From Bradyrhizobium sp. Ce-3 (lineage in GTDB: Bacteria; Pseudomonadota; Alphaproteobacteria; Rhizobiales; Xanthobacteraceae), in the NCBI RefSeq assembly GCF_022835695.1, contig NZ_BQUV01000003.1:558001-622000 (forward strand): a DNA stretch of 64,000 nt, written 5' to 3'. Positions 8,283 through 15,642 of this stretch are shown here, piece after piece (position 1 is the stretch's first letter; the number at the start of each line of letters is the position of its first letter). The notes beneath the pieces were generated by a model that saw only the letters and a list, made by a program, of their open reading frames with translations, had not been told where the DNA came from and did not search any database. Both the position numbers and the translations under genes were made by a program.

Positions 8283-8717
8283 ATGGAGGGCGAGGCGACC
8301 TACCGCGGCACGGTCTATCCCTGGCACTGCGACCACATCGGCCACATGAACGTCATGTGGTATGTCGGCAAGTTCGACGAGGCGAGCTGGAACATGTTCG
8401 CGCGGCTCGGCCTGACCCCGAGCTATCTGCGCGAGTCCGGCCGCGGCATGGCCGCCGTGCAGCAGAACATCTCCTACAAGCGCGAGCTGCTTGCAGGCGA
8501 CCTCGTCGAGGTCAAGAGCCGGCTGGTCGAGTTCCGCGACAAGTCGATCCGCATGCTGCACGAGATGCGCAACGCCGAAACCGGCGAGATCGCGGCGATC
8601 TGCGAGATCGCCGCCGTGCATATCGACCGCGCCGCGCGCAAGGCGGCGCCGTTCGCGCCGGCGATCCGCTACGCCGCGATGCCGCATCTCGTGCCGTCAG
8701 AACCGGTGAGCGCCTGA
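8283..8717 (+). CDS. 4-hydroxybenzoyl-CoA thioesterase-like hot-dog protein
   Basis: A 144-residue single hot-dog domain. The N-terminal YPWHCDHIGHMNVMWYVGKFDEA matches the family pattern with the catalytic aspartate in CDHIGHMN. Members hydrolyse acyl- or aryl-CoA thioesters in the cytoplasm. AGGAGGGG upstream supports the ATG at 8283. It lies 5 bp before the second thioesterase gene, forming a two-gene operon under the TetR operators. Confidence 0.88.
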   Translation: MEGEATYRGTVYPWHCDHIGHMNVMWYVGKFDEASWNMFARLGLTPSYLRESGRGMAAVQQNISYKRELLAGDLVEVKSRLVEFRDKSIRMLHEMRNAETGEIAAICEIAAVHIDRAARKAAPFAPAIRYAAMPHLVPSEPVSA

Positions 8718-8722
8718 CCACG

Positions 8723-9166
8723 ATGCCCCGCTTCGAACCGAAGAATCCCGATTACCGTGCGGTCGCCGCTGATACGTTCGCGCGCCAGCGCGCGATGCAG
8801 ACGCTTGGCATCTCGATCGCGCGGATGGAGCCGGGCGAAGTCGATCTCGCGATGCCCTATGCGCCGGAATTCTGCCAGCAGAACGGCTTCGTGCATGCCG
8901 GCATCATCACCGCGGGTCTCGACAATGCCTGCGGCATCGCCGCCTTCACGCTGATGCCCGCAGGCTCCGACATCCTCACCGTGGAGTTCAAGACCAATCT
9001 CTTGGCGCCGGCGCGCGGCGAGCGGTTCGTGTTCCGCGGCGTCGTGGTCAAGCCCGGCCGCACGCTGACCGTCTGCGACGGCCGCGCCTATGCGGTGCAG
9101 GACGGCATCGAGACGCTGGTCGCGACGATGAGCGGGACCTTGATGGCGTTACAGCGGCGGGCGTAA
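8723..9166 (+). CDS. PaaI-family thioesterase
   Basis: A 147-residue hot-dog protein of the PaaI type, with NGFVHAGIITAGLDNACGIA (the HG/HA turn and following helix carry the active-site positions) and ILTVEFKTNLLAPARG. It probably hydrolyses medium-chain or aromatic acyl-CoA. The start at 8723 is 5 bp after the upstream stop. Two different hot-dog thioesterases in one TetR-controlled operon suggest a CoA-salvage or detoxification role rather than one fixed pathway; this is inference. Confidence 0.85.
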   Translation: MPRFEPKNPDYRAVAADTFARQRAMQTLGISIARMEPGEVDLAMPYAPEFCQQNGFVHAGIITAGLDNACGIAAFTLMPAGSDILTVEFKTNLLAPARGERFVFRGVVVKPGRTLTVCDGRAYAVQDGIETLVATMSGTLMALQRRA

Positions 9167-9191
9167 GCAGCAATCGGGACGAACAACCTTT

Positions 9192-9324
9192 CCCCGTCAT
9201 GCTGAGGAGCCGCGTAGCGGCGTCTCGAAGCATGGGCGGCCCGGCTGGCGGCCGTCGACCCTTCGAGACGCGCTGCGCGCTCCTCCAGCGACAAAGGCGA
9301 AGCCTTTGCGCGGGGGTGACGGGA
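9192..9324. repeat. Dispersed palindrome, CTGAGGAGC family
   Basis: It starts CCGTCATGCTGAGGAGCCGC and ends GCGGGGGTGACGG, with inner arms TCTCGAAGCATGGGCGGCC and CCTTCGAGACGC. It contains an extra AGCGACAAAGGCGAAGCC segment relative to the copies near 5108 and 35906. It fills most of the gap before lrgA. Confidence 0.75.
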
Positions 9325-9446
9325 CTCAGAGACGCGTGCTTGGGGCAGGCGTGCCCAACATCCGCGCAGGCGCTCAAGAGCAGGTGCATTGACAAGCCAT
9401 CGCCACGCCGACCTGATAGGCACATGTTCCGCGTGAGCGCCTTGTC

Positions 9447-9833
9447 ATGATCGCCAGCCTCAGCCTGATCCTGCTCTGCCAGCTGGTTGGCGAGGTTGCC
9501 GTGCGTGCGCTCGCCGTGCCGGTGCCGGGTCCGGTGGTCGGGTTGGTGCTGCTGCTGTTGCTGCTGCTGGCGCGCGACCGGTATCCTGCGCTGGCGCGCG
9601 GGCCGCTCGGCAATGACGGCGTCGAGAGCGCCAGCCGCGGCATGCTCGCCAATCTCTCGCTGCTGTTCATTCCGGCCGGCGTCGGCGTGGTGCAGAAGCT
9701 CGATTTGCTTGCCGAGCACGGCATCGCGATCCTGGTGATCCTCGCAGTGTCGGTCATCGTCACGCTGCTGGCGACGGTCGCGACCTTCGTCGCGGCGAGC
9801 AGTCTCTTCTCGCGCGAGGACGAGGCGCCGTGA
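9447..9833 (+). CDS. CidA/LrgA-family holin-like protein
   Basis: A 128-residue membrane protein with four hydrophobic segments and the family motifs CQLVGE, PGPVVGLVLL and NLSLLFIPAGVGV. LrgA/CidA proteins are holin-like and work with LrgB/CidB; in several bacteria they affect murein hydrolase export, and in others pyruvate or glycolate transport. The stop overlaps the lrgB start by 4 bp (GTGA). Confidence 0.88.
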   Translation: MIASLSLILLCQLVGEVAVRALAVPVPGPVVGLVLLLLLLLARDRYPALARGPLGNDGVESASRGMLANLSLLFIPAGVGVVQKLDLLAEHGIAILVILAVSVIVTLLATVATFVAASSLFSREDEAP

Positions 9834-10552
9834 GCGACAATCCGTTCTCGCTCTGGGTCTATCTCTCTCAGTCGCCGCTGCTCTGGCTGACGGTGACGCT
9901 GGTGACCTATGCCGCGACCGATGCCGTGTCGCTGAAGACGCGGCGCCACCCCCTCGCCAACCCGGTGCTGCATTCGCTGTGGATCATCGGCGCATTCCTG
10001 CTGCTGACCAACACCTCCTACACCACCTATTTTGCCGGCGCGCAGTTCGTGCACTTCCTGCTCGGGCCGGCGACGGTGGCGCTCGCGGTGCCGCTCTACG
10101 AGAACCGCAGGCGGGTTGCGGCCGCGGTGCTGCCGATGCTGGTTGCACTCACGGTCGGCTCGCTCACGGCGATCGTTTCGGTGGTGCTGCTGGCGCGGGC
10201 CTTCGGGCTGCCGCGCGAGATCATCCTGTCGCTGGCGCCGAAATCGGTGACCGCCGGCGTCGCGATGGGCATCAGCGAATCCCTGCATGCCGATCCCTCG
10301 CTGACGGCGGTCTCGGTGATCCTGACCGGCATCATGGGGGCGATCATCGTCACGCCGTTGATGAACTTCACCGGCATCACCGATTTTCGCGGCCGCGGCT
10401 TCGCCGCCGGGATCGCCGCCCATGGCATCGGCACGGCGCGCGCCTTCCAGGTCGACGAGGTCGCGGGCGTGTTTGCCGGCATCGCGATGAGCCTGAACGC
10501 GCTGGTCACCTCGCTGCTGGTGCCGCTGGCTGTGACCTATCTGCTGCGCTGA
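9830..10552 (+). CDS. LrgB/CidB-family membrane protein
   Basis: 240 residues with about seven membrane segments. Motifs LGPATVALAVPLYENR and APKSVTAGVAMGISE are characteristic, as is GIAAHGIGTARAFQ near the C-terminus. It starts with GTG at 9830, overlapping the upstream stop by 4 bp, so the two proteins are coupled. No LytR/LytS-type regulator is adjacent. Confidence 0.9.
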   Translation: MSDNPFSLWVYLSQSPLLWLTVTLVTYAATDAVSLKTRRHPLANPVLHSLWIIGAFLLLTNTSYTTYFAGAQFVHFLLGPATVALAVPLYENRRRVAAAVLPMLVALTVGSLTAIVSVVLLARAFGLPREIILSLAPKSVTAGVAMGISESLHADPSLTAVSVILTGIMGAIIVTPLMNFTGITDFRGRGFAAGIAAHGIGTARAFQVDEVAGVFAGIAMSLNALVTSLLVPLAVTYLLR

Positions 10553-10598
10553 GCATGATCCGGAAAAGTGGGGACCGGTTTTCCGAAAGATCATGCTC
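10551..10598. repeat. Dispersed palindrome, GCATGATCCGGAAAAG family
   Basis: GAGCATGATCCGGAAAAGTG and CCGAAAGATCATGCTC are inverted ends, with CCGGTTTTCC in the middle. Copies at 40276-40324 and 56289-56338 are nearly the same. It begins on the lrgB stop codon. Confidence 0.85.
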
Positions 10599-11483
10599 AA
10601 ATCGAGAGAAGCCCAGTTGCAGGGCAGTTTTGTGCTATTGGTATGGCGCTCGGCAGTAAATCCTTCTAGGGTTGCCGCCACAAACGCGAGTCTGTTCCCC
10701 TTGGTCTTCTCCGCAACTCAGAGCCTGCTCGGGCTGGCATCGGGCATGCTGGTCGGCTTTTCGCTCGGCCTGGTCGGCGGCGGCGGGTCGATCCTTGCCG
10801 TACCGCTGATGGTCTATCTGGTCGGCGTGCCCCAGCCGCATGTCGCGATCGGCACCTCGGCGATCGCGGTCGCCGCCAACGCCGCGATCAACCTCTCCAA
10901 CCACGCCCGCGGCGGCACCGTGATCTGGTCCTGTGCGCTGGTGTTCGCGCTGGCAGGCATGTTCGGCGCGTTCGGGGGCTCGATCCTCGGCAAGATGCTG
11001 GATGGGCAGAAGCTGCTTGCCCTGTTCTCGATCGTGATGCTGGTCATCGCGGGTCTGATGCTGAAGACCCGCGCGCGGGTCGGGCTGACCGACGTCAAGA
11101 TCTCAATGTCCAACATGCCCGCGATCATCGGCCTCGGGCTCGCGACCGGAACCATGTCGGGCTTCTTCGGCATCGGCGGCGGCTTTTTGATCGTGCCGGC
11201 GCTGATGCTGGCGACCGGGATGCCGATCATGAACGCGGTCAGTTCCTCGCTGGTGGCCGTCACCGCCTTCGGCATGACCACGGCGTTGAGCTATGCGTGG
11301 TCCGGGCTGGTTTCGTGGGGGCTGGCGGGGCTATTCGTCGCCGGCGGCATCGCAGGCGGCCTGTTGGGCACACGCAGCGCCCGGCACCTGTCGGAACGCC
11401 GCGGCGCGCTCAATATCGTGTTTGCGACCGTGATTATTGTCGTGGCGATCTATATGCTGCTGCGTAACATCAATGTGTCCTGA
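10593..11483 (+). CDS. TauE/SafE-family sulfite/organosulfonate exporter
   Basis: A membrane protein with about eight helices in two similar halves: GFSLGLVGGGGSILAVPLMV in the first and GFFGIGGGFLIVPALML in the second, the family signature. Members export sulfite, sulfoacetate or related anions. The start is uncertain: the ATG at 10593 lies inside the dispersed palindrome, and the first 35-40 residues lack membrane character. A GTG at 10632 or TTG at 10701 may be the true start, giving the usual length near 260. Confidence 0.85.
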   Translation: MLKSREAQLQGSFVLLVWRSAVNPSRVAATNASLFPLVFSATQSLLGLASGMLVGFSLGLVGGGGSILAVPLMVYLVGVPQPHVAIGTSAIAVAANAAINLSNHARGGTVIWSCALVFALAGMFGAFGGSILGKMLDGQKLLALFSIVMLVIAGLMLKTRARVGLTDVKISMSNMPAIIGLGLATGTMSGFFGIGGGFLIVPALMLATGMPIMNAVSSSLVAVTAFGMTTALSYAWSGLVSWGLAGLFVAGGIAGGLLGTRSARHLSERRGALNIVFATVIIVVAIYMLLRNINVS

Positions 11484-11519
11484 ACGTAGAAGGGCGGGGA
11501 GCCCTTCCGAAAGCCAGCT

Positions 11520-12197
11520 ATGAATCATCTGACGACATCGCCCCTGATCAACGCCGGCGCCACCCGGCGCAACGCGCTCGGCCTGATCGGTGCCGGCATC
11601 GCGCTCTTGGTCGCGGGGGGCGCGCGCGCCGAGGACGACAAGGTCCTGACCGAGCAGCAGGTGCTGCGCGATCCGGATATTCCAGTGATCGGCAATGCCA
11701 AGGGCGACATCACGATCGTCGAATGGTTCGACTACAACTGCCCGTATTGCCGCAAGCTGGCGCCGGAGCTGCGCCAGGTGGTGCAGGACGACGGCAAGGT
11801 CCGCCTCGTGCTGAAGGATTGGCCGATCCTCGGGCCGGTCTCCAAGGTCGCGGCGCGAATGGCGCTGGCGGCGAAGTACCAGGACAAGTTCGAAGCTGCG
11901 CACGAGGCGATGATCTCGGTCAATTCGCGCATCACCGAGCCGCGCATTGCCGAGTTGCTCTCGGGCGCCGGTCTCGACATGGATCGGCTGAAGAAGGATC
12001 TCGATGCCAACGCCAAGGCGATCGATGCGCTCCTCGCTCGCAACAATGAGCAGGCGATGGCGTTCGGCTTCAACGGCACGCCGTCTTTCATCGTCGGCAA
12101 GTATCGCGTGCCGGGCGTGCTCAGCATCGATCAGTTCGAGCAGGTGATCGCCGACGCGCGCAAGGCCAATATGGGCCGCAAGACCGAGCAGAACTAG
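11520..12197 (+). CDS. DsbA-family thiol:disulfide oxidoreductase
   Basis: 225 residues. The N-terminus (ATRRNALGLIGAGIALLVAG, cleavage near GARAE) has twin arginines and may be a Tat signal. The thioredoxin fold carries CPYC in WFDYNCPYCRKLAPEL and the cis-proline in NGTPSF, with the helical insertion between. It oxidises or isomerises periplasmic thiols; DsbB at 4509-5081 could reoxidise it. This form is closer to the Com1/BdbD branch than to E. coli DsbA. It is monocistronic and convergent with the CGNR gene. Confidence 0.9.
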   Translation: MNHLTTSPLINAGATRRNALGLIGAGIALLVAGGARAEDDKVLTEQQVLRDPDIPVIGNAKGDITIVEWFDYNCPYCRKLAPELRQVVQDDGKVRLVLKDWPILGPVSKVAARMALAAKYQDKFEAAHEAMISVNSRITEPRIAELLSGAGLDMDRLKKDLDANAKAIDALLARNNEQAMAFGFNGTPSFIVGKYRVPGVLSIDQFEQVIADARKANMGRKTEQN

Positions 12198-12204
12198 CGG
12201 ACGC

Positions 12205-12807
12205 TCAAGCCGAGCCCTTCCGCTTGGCATAGGCGCGCCGTGCGCGCTCGCGATTGCCGCACACTTCGCTCGAGCACCATCTGCGGGTCCGGTTCGGGCT
12301 CTCGTCGACGAAGAACCAGCCGCAGCCATCGGCCTCGCAGCATCCGACGCGGCCGGCGTCGTCGGACGCCAGCAGGGCCGTCAGCGACCAAAGCACCGGC
12401 CATAGCGGCTCCGTCACATCACTCCCCGCCAGCGCATGGCGATAGCCGCGATCCTGCCGCACCAGGTCGGGTTGCCTTGGAGCCGCTGCAAGCAACCGGT
12501 TGACGAGACCGAGGTCCGCGGCGCGGCCACCGCGCAGCGCGTCCGAGATGTTCCAGATGTCGCGGCGCAAGTCATATGCCTTCTGCATCGCGGCCACGGC
12601 AACGCTGCTCGCCGCATGCGCCTTCAGCTTCCTGATCGCGGCGAGCGGCAAGGTCCCGCGGCGTTCGCTCCAGGACAGCAGCGCCGCATAATCCGGGATC
12701 AGCTCCTGCGGATCGTTCGAGGTCCGCCAGTCGAGCGTGTTCGCGAAGTCGAGGCAGACCCGTCCACCGAAGAACTGTGTCGCTGCCCGCGCGGGATCCC
12801 TTGACAT
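12205..12807 (-). CDS. CGNR zinc-finger (ABATE domain) regulator
   Basis: About 200 residues. The N-terminal ABATE-type region starts FFGGRVCLDFANTLDWR; the C-terminal zinc finger has CCEADGCGWFFVDESPNRTR then RWCSSEVCGNRERARR, containing the name-giving CGNR. These proteins are presumed DNA-binding regulators. The start is ATG 12807 (or GTG 12810), with GAGAGG upstream. It is divergent from azlCD, and a 16-bp palindrome lies at the azlC 5' end, so it probably controls that operon. Confidence 0.85.
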   Translation of the reverse strand: MSRDPARAATQFFGGRVCLDFANTLDWRTSNDPQELIPDYAALLSWSERRGTLPLAAIRKLKAHAASSVAVAAMQKAYDLRRDIWNISDALRGGRAADLGLVNRLLAAAPRQPDLVRQDRGYRHALAGSDVTEPLWPVLWSLTALLASDDAGRVGCCEADGCGWFFVDESPNRTRRWCSSEVCGNRERARRAYAKRKGSA

Positions 12808-12830
12808 CACGGCCTCTCACAAAGTCTAAT
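12801..12830 (+). promoter_or_regulatory. Predicted azlCD promoter
   Basis: TTGACA (12801-12806) and TCTAAT (12825-12830) are separated by 18 bp, giving a sigma-70-type promoter that overlaps the start of the divergent CGNR gene. If real, transcription would begin near 12837, inside the adjacent palindrome. Confidence 0.5.
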
Positions 12831-12832
12831 CT

Positions 12833-12848
12833 AATGGTCATGACCATT
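12833..12848. promoter_or_regulatory. Perfect 16-bp operator-like palindrome
   Basis: AATGGTCATGACCATT is fully self-complementary. It lies just downstream of the predicted -10 element and covers the most 5' candidate azlC start codons, a classic repressor position. The likely binder is the divergent CGNR protein. Confidence 0.65.
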
Positions 12849-13559
12849 ACAAGTACTCAGTCATCCCGACCTGTCGCAACGATGACAACCGCCGGCTTCC
12901 GGCGGGGCCTGGTTGCGGCGCTGCCTTTCCTGCTCAGCAATGGTGCCGCCGGCCTGGTGATGGGACTGACCTACAAAGGGCTTGGGTTGGGAGCTGCGCA
13001 TGCAATCCTGTTCAGCCTGCTGGTCTACTCCGCCACGGCGCAAGCGATCACGCTGAGCATGTGGGCGAGCCCGCTGCCGGTTGCCGCCATGGTCGTTGCC
13101 TGCATCGCCACCAATTCACGATACTTACTGATGGGCGCCCATCTGCGCCAGCTGTTTGGCGGACTGGCGCCCCGCAAGATGCTGCCCACGTTGTTTCTGC
13201 TGGCTGACGCGTCGTGGCTGATGACGAATTCGGACGCTGACCGCAACGGGCCCGACGCCGGCTATCTGTTGGGATCGAGTATCCCGATGGCGATCGGTTG
13301 GGTCGGCGGCACCGGCCTTGCCTATGCCGCGCCGCTCGCCGCCAACGGATCGCTGAAGCTCGCCGCCGCACTGCTGCCGACGATGTTCATCGCGACCCTG
13401 CTACCCAGCCAGTGGAAGAACGCGAGATCGCCGTGGCCGTGGCTGACCTCGGCCGTCGCGGCGCTTCTCGTCGCCCGGTTCGTGGATCCCAGCTGGTCCA
13501 TGCTGATCGGGGGCGGATGCGGCACGCTCGTGAGCATGATGGAGCGGAAGGATGGATGA
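12834..13559 (+). CDS. azlC: AzlC-family branched-chain amino acid exporter subunit
   Basis: A membrane protein of about 225-241 residues, with FRRGLVAALPFLLSNGAAGL at the N-terminus and the MWASPLPVAAMVVACIATNSRYLLMGAHL segment typical of AzlC. AzlC and AzlD together export branched-chain amino acids and analogues. The start is ambiguous: ATG 12834 or 12840 overlap the palindrome, while ATG 12882 (residues MTTAGFRRG) fits the predicted transcription start better. The 3' end overlaps azlD by 8 bp. Confidence 0.85.
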   Translation: MVMTITSTQSSRPVATMTTAGFRRGLVAALPFLLSNGAAGLVMGLTYKGLGLGAAHAILFSLLVYSATAQAITLSMWASPLPVAAMVVACIATNSRYLLMGAHLRQLFGGLAPRKMLPTLFLLADASWLMTNSDADRNGPDAGYLLGSSIPMAIGWVGGTGLAYAAPLAANGSLKLAAALLPTMFIATLLPSQWKNARSPWPWLTSAVAALLVARFVDPSWSMLIGGGCGTLVSMMERKDG

Positions 13560-13854
13560 TCTGCAGGTGCTCGGTGTCGTCTGCATCCTCGGCGTCACCT
13601 GCTATGCGATGCGCGCCGGTGGATACGTGCTCGCCGCGTCGATGCGCGACGACGGCATCGCTGCGCGGTTTCTCAGACTCGCGCCCGGCAACCTGTTCAT
13701 CGCATTCATTGTTGGCGGTTGCATGTCCGGCGGGCTGGCAGGTCTCGTCGGGACCGTGGTCGCGCTGGTCACGATGGCCGTCACGGCCAGGGAATGGGCC
13801 GCACTGAGCGCGGGGTTCGCTGCGGCCTTCGCGGCTTCAGCGATCGTGCCGTGA
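13552..13854 (+). CDS. azlD: AzlD-family transporter subunit
   Basis: 100 residues with three or four membrane segments, starting MDDLQVLGVVCILGVTCYAM; YAMRAGGYVLA and the following ARFLRLAPGNLFIAFIVGG match AzlD. Its start lies inside the end of azlC (8-bp overlap), so the two are translationally coupled. It is the small partner required by AzlC. Confidence 0.85.
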   Translation: MDDLQVLGVVCILGVTCYAMRAGGYVLAASMRDDGIAARFLRLAPGNLFIAFIVGGCMSGGLAGLVGTVVALVTMAVTAREWAALSAGFAAAFAASAIVP

Positions 13855-13863
13855 CGTCGGCGG

Positions 13864-14070
13864 TTACTTCGAGGCGATCTTGTCCCACTGCTCGCGGGTG
13901 CGCGTCTTCAGCAGGTTCCAGTCATGTGCCGCGACGTCCCAATTGACGATGGTCCGCGTATCCTGCGCCACCTCGCCATTGGCGACGCTCGACGTCCGCA
14001 TCGAATCATAGACATAGACGCCGCAAACCAGCAGCAGCGCGCCCAAAATCATGCCGAAAAACGTCCGCAT
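13864..14070 (-). CDS. Small single-span membrane protein, unknown function
   Basis: 68 residues. One membrane anchor (MRTFFGMILGALLLVCGVYV) is followed by a hydrophilic tail ending WDKIASK. The start at 14070 has GGAGGGATGGAG a few bases upstream, a strong ribosome binding site that argues it is real. The family is not recognised; similar short anchored proteins are common in Bradyrhizobium. It is convergent with azlD. Confidence 0.7.
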   Translation of the reverse strand: MRTFFGMILGALLLVCGVYVYDSMRTSSVANGEVAQDTRTIVNWDVAAHDWNLLKTRTREQWDKIASK

Positions 14071-14214
14071 CGCTCCATCCCTCCGGTGTCGGCAGGATAA
14101 CGTTGCAGGGTTCGCTGTGGTTCCGGCGGCGGCACGACGGAGCATTTCCCGATGCTGTATGCCACAACGGGCGTTCCGCGTGGAAAACGCCGCCTGAATC
14201 GGCTACAATGAACC

Positions 14215-14529
14215 ATGACGGCAACTGGCTTACCGAACGATCTGTTGGAGCAATTTCGCCGCAAATATTTGTGGTGGAAGCCGGGGGACGGACGGCCATT
14301 TTCCGAAGAGCGTGTCATCGCCCAAACGATGAATCTCGGGACATATGACGATATTCTCTTGCTTGAGGATGCAGTCGGGCAGGCCCGTCTGGTCGAGATC
14401 ATGCGCCGCGCGGAGCCGGGCTGGATCAACGATCGGTCGTGGGAATTCTGGCGGGGTCGTCTGACATTTGCCACAGGCTCGACAATTCCCGAGAGGGCCC
14501 CCCGCAGGGAATTCCATGCCGCAGTTTGA
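14215..14529 (+). CDS. Antitoxin-like partner of AbiEii-type nucleotidyltransferases
   Basis: 104 residues. The central pattern RVIAQTMNLGTYDDILLLED followed by AEPGWINDRSWEFWRGRL matches a small family that I recall directly upstream of AbiEii/AbiGii nucleotidyltransferase toxin genes, including the C-terminal Pro/Arg-rich tail. Its 3' end overlaps by 14 bp an ORF starting like an AbiEii N-terminus, which supports the assignment. That ORF is broken after 35 codons, so the partner seems lost. Base composition is below that of the surrounding genes. The assignment rests on recalled family patterns, not on a search. Confidence 0.55.
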   Translation: MTATGLPNDLLEQFRRKYLWWKPGDGRPFSEERVIAQTMNLGTYDDILLLEDAVGQARLVEIMRRAEPGWINDRSWEFWRGRLTFATGSTIPERAPRREFHAAV

Positions 14530-14623
14530 GCCGCGATTGGATATCCTTCCGGTGGCGCCGCAGGAGAAATTTGGAGACTGCCTATGGCTCCGCTTGCCCG
14601 ACTTGCTGACCAGCACTTACTAA
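14516..14623 (+). pseudogene. N-terminal remnant of an AbiEii-type nucleotidyltransferase
   Basis: A 35-codon ORF beginning MPQFEPRLDILPVAPQ, which resembles the start of AbiEii-type toxins (PRLDILP-x-x-Q then LW). It ends in TAA without reaching the glycine/serine and DxD nucleotidyltransferase motifs. Its last 40 bases overlap the first codons of the nuclease-like gene in another frame. It reads as a toxin gene cut short by insertion or deletion. It could also be a chance ORF. Confidence 0.4.
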
Positions 14624-15522
14624 AGACGATCGCGAGTTTTCCGACTGAGGTCAGGGACGATCCAACAAATCGGACTTTCTATTTGTCACTAGCGATAGTG
14701 AGACATTTTCTAGGTGCCGCATGGGCTGACGAACACGTTCAAGATAACGGCGAGCCGGGCTACGTTAGACTGAATTGGAGAGACCGCACTCAAACTCAAA
14801 TACAATCATTTCGAATTGTTGATCTAGGCGAACTGCTCTTCAACCTTCAGCACATGGTTGGTTTCGACGAGTGCATAAGGCGGATGCGCGATGGAAATAT
14901 AGAGGGTACTTACGCGGAATTGGACCTTGGTAGAATGCTCTATCAGAGCGGCATCGAGTTTCGGTTCGTGGTCGGATCGGGAAAAAGGGGCGACGACTTC
15001 GACATTGAGATGACGTTGAACGATGGTGTCACTGTTTGCGCTGACGCGAAGTGCAAGATCGAAGCGACACAGTTTAGTGAGAAGACATTACTTAATTCGT
15101 TGCAGAGCGCACGTAGCCAATTTCCGAAAGACAAACCTTCTATAATTTTCGTGAAAGTTCCGCCCCGGTGGTTGTCAGAACGCTCAGATCTCAAGGAGCA
15201 GTTGACGCGGATCGCGAACGACTTTCTGCGCGGAACGGGTAGAGTAGTTTCAGTAAAGTATTACGTGTCGCATATTCGTTGGGAGGACGGACACGTGTCG
15301 CATATTCAGGCATTTCAAGAAATCAACAATCACCATGCGATCAATCGCTTTGGCTCGTCTAGAAATTGGGACATGTTTGAGGAGTCGGACGAAACGTCGG
15401 GGCCTAATGGTTTTGAGAACTATAGCGACGTACCGATAAGGTGGCGAAGATTGATCTACTACCCTCAGGTGTCAGCAGCTGACAACCGAATGAGAGATGT
15501 GCAGTCGTCAAGGACATCATGA
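14584..15522 (+). CDS. Predicted PDDEXK-fold nuclease, unrecognised family
   Basis: 312 residues, clearly richer in A/T than its neighbours, with codons such as ATA, AGA and CTA that are rare elsewhere in the window. Residues 108-160 show a restriction-endonuclease-like pattern: a glutamate in the helix AELDLGRML (E112), then GDDFDIEM (D138/D140) and VCADAKCK (D154, K156), followed by a helix with glutamine (SLQSARSQF). This matches the E...D...(D/E)xK order of PDDEXK nucleases. The N-terminal 100 and C-terminal 110 residues match nothing I know. GGAG seven bases upstream supports ATG 14584. A DNA- or RNA-cleaving defence role is inference. Confidence 0.6.
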   Translation: MAPLARLADQHLLKTIASFPTEVRDDPTNRTFYLSLAIVRHFLGAAWADEHVQDNGEPGYVRLNWRDRTQTQIQSFRIVDLGELLFNLQHMVGFDECIRRMRDGNIEGTYAELDLGRMLYQSGIEFRFVVGSGKRGDDFDIEMTLNDGVTVCADAKCKIEATQFSEKTLLNSLQSARSQFPKDKPSIIFVKVPPRWLSERSDLKEQLTRIANDFLRGTGRVVSVKYYVSHIRWEDGHVSHIQAFQEINNHHAINRFGSSRNWDMFEESDETSGPNGFENYSDVPIRWRRLIYYPQVSAADNRMRDVQSSRTS

Positions 15523-15642
15523 CAGACGACCATGTCACGTCGTAGTTGGTGATGCCAAAGCGTGTTTTCACTCGGCTATCCGTCGAATATTTTGGCTTCC
15601 AACACAGCGGCGCGTCCCAAAGGTCGCCTAGTCAAACGGTAA

